The notes under the pieces: model-generated
The model's input: the letters and a program-made list of their open reading frames with translations, nothing else
Databases searched by the model: none
What the model was told of the DNA's origin: nothing
Translations under genes and position numbers: made by a program
Assembly (NCBI GenBank): GCA_902474785.1
Contig: CABRXB010000006.1
Location: 1-13,697 of the forward strand
Length of the DNA: 13,697 bases
Direction: 5' to 3'
Source of the DNA: an uncultured Eubacteriales bacterium
GTDB taxonomy: Bacteria > Bacillota > Clostridia > Oscillospirales > Feifaniaceae
Part shown: piece by piece, positions 13,329 through 13,697 of the stretch
Numbering within the stretch: position 1 is the first letter of the stretch
How the letters are laid out: each line of letters starts with the position of its first letter

Positions 13329-13438
13329 AAAGCCCTGGGCGTGAGGAATGGACGGTCGACGTCTTTTGAAAAAATGTGAAAGCGCGGCTGCTCCATAAAG
13401 CTTGCAGGGCACAAATCAGGCGCTGCAGGGAGAAAGCA

Positions 13439-13472
13439 GACAAAGAGGGAGCCGGCCGGCTCCCTCTTTGTC
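13439..13472. terminator. 34-base perfect palindrome, bidirectional terminator
   Basis: Every base from 13439 to 13472 is mirrored about the point between 13455 and 13456. It folds into a stem of about 15 bp with a GGCC-type loop, and CTCTTTGTC on each strand supplies a modest T-rich end. It sits between the converging flavodoxin gene and the membrane-protein gene at the right edge, ending both. Confidence 0.8.
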
Positions 13473-13577
13473 GTCTGATAAAGATGAGCGGGACAATCAA
13501 ATTGGACTGGAGCAGGCAGATGCCGGGGTTCGCGGCAAGGTCAGAGAGCCCTTGCCGTGGAGGATGAAACGGGGGAA

Positions 13578-13697
13578 CTATGTGTCACCCAGCTTTTCCT
13601 GCGGGGCGATGCAGAAGAAAAGGGCCGTCCCCAACAGGGGGAAGGCATAGAGTCCCTCTTTGAGTAGGCCCGCATACCAGATGGTGACGCCATAGGG
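13578..13697 (-). CDS. C-terminal end of an unidentified membrane protein, cut by window edge
   Basis: Reading the minus strand from the right edge, one frame is open for 39 codons to a TAG at 13580-13578. It includes YGVTIWYAGLLKEGLY, then a hydrophobic stretch AFPLLGTALFFCIAP, and a short polar tail QEKLGDT. This looks like the last membrane segment and tail of an integral membrane protein. I do not recognise the family. The start lies outside the window. The terminator-like palindrome about 105 bases downstream supports a real gene ending here. Confidence 0.6.
   Translation of the reverse strand, partial: PYGVTIWYAGLLKEGLYAFPLLGTALFFCIAPQEKLGDT

Overview
The window looks like a stretch of chromosome from a GC-rich member of the Firmicutes, most likely Clostridia and perhaps an Oscillospirales-type gut bacterium. 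The evidence is the strong AAGGAGG-type ribosome binding sites, the extended -10 promoters of the TGTGGTATACT type, an rplM-rpsI operon with a 5' leader, a 3D-domain cell-wall protein, and a two-component system next to a MacB/FtsX-type ABC exporter. No phage, transposase, CRISPR or tRNA is visible. Both edges cut a gene.

Layout. (1) 1-4340, minus strand: an exporter and sensing module in the order response regulator, histidine kinase, ABC ATPase, ABC permease (the permease runs off the left edge). The kinase overlaps the regulator by 4 bases, and the permease follows the ATPase by 1 base. The ABC pair appears to have its own promoter, which carries two 9-base TCTTTCAAG units repeated with an exact 11-base period and a 13-base palindrome upstream. 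This is the arrangement expected for control by the adjacent OmpR-family regulator. (2) 4345-5193: no gene, but a near-consensus promoter (TTGACA, 17 bases, TATACT) followed about 320 bases later by a good intrinsic terminator, which marks out a candidate structured RNA. A second terminator hairpin lies before the next gene. (3) 5194-6459, plus: a secreted GH3 beta-N-acetylhexosaminidase. (4) 6819-8180, minus: a class 3 aldehyde dehydrogenase, convergent with the GH3 gene across a long hairpin, with a folded 5' leader. (5) 8270-8945: a gene-free region with three 45-base tandem repeats and scattered shorter repeats. (6) 9004-10011, minus: a membrane-anchored DUF348-G5-3D cell-wall protein. (7) 10342-11375, minus: the rpsI and rplM ribosomal genes with a consensus promoter and a two-hairpin leader. 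(8) 11471-12254, plus: a TtcA-type tRNA thiolase, divergent from rplM. (9) 12255-12767: mostly gene-free, with one possible 21-residue ORF. (10) 12768-13328, plus: a small flavodoxin-domain protein. (11) 13578-13697, minus: the C-terminus of an unidentified membrane protein, convergent with the flavodoxin across a 34-base perfect palindrome.

How the genes relate. The left third is a coherent stress-sensing and export unit. The GH3 enzyme and the 3D protein both point to cell-wall turnover, but they are not in one operon. The ribosomal operon and ttcA are housekeeping translation genes. The aldehyde dehydrogenase and flavodoxin are isolated redox genes with no visible partner. A large share of the window, more than 2.5 kb, is intergenic; these spacers are GC-rich and full of inverted repeats, and they hold most of what is unexplained here.
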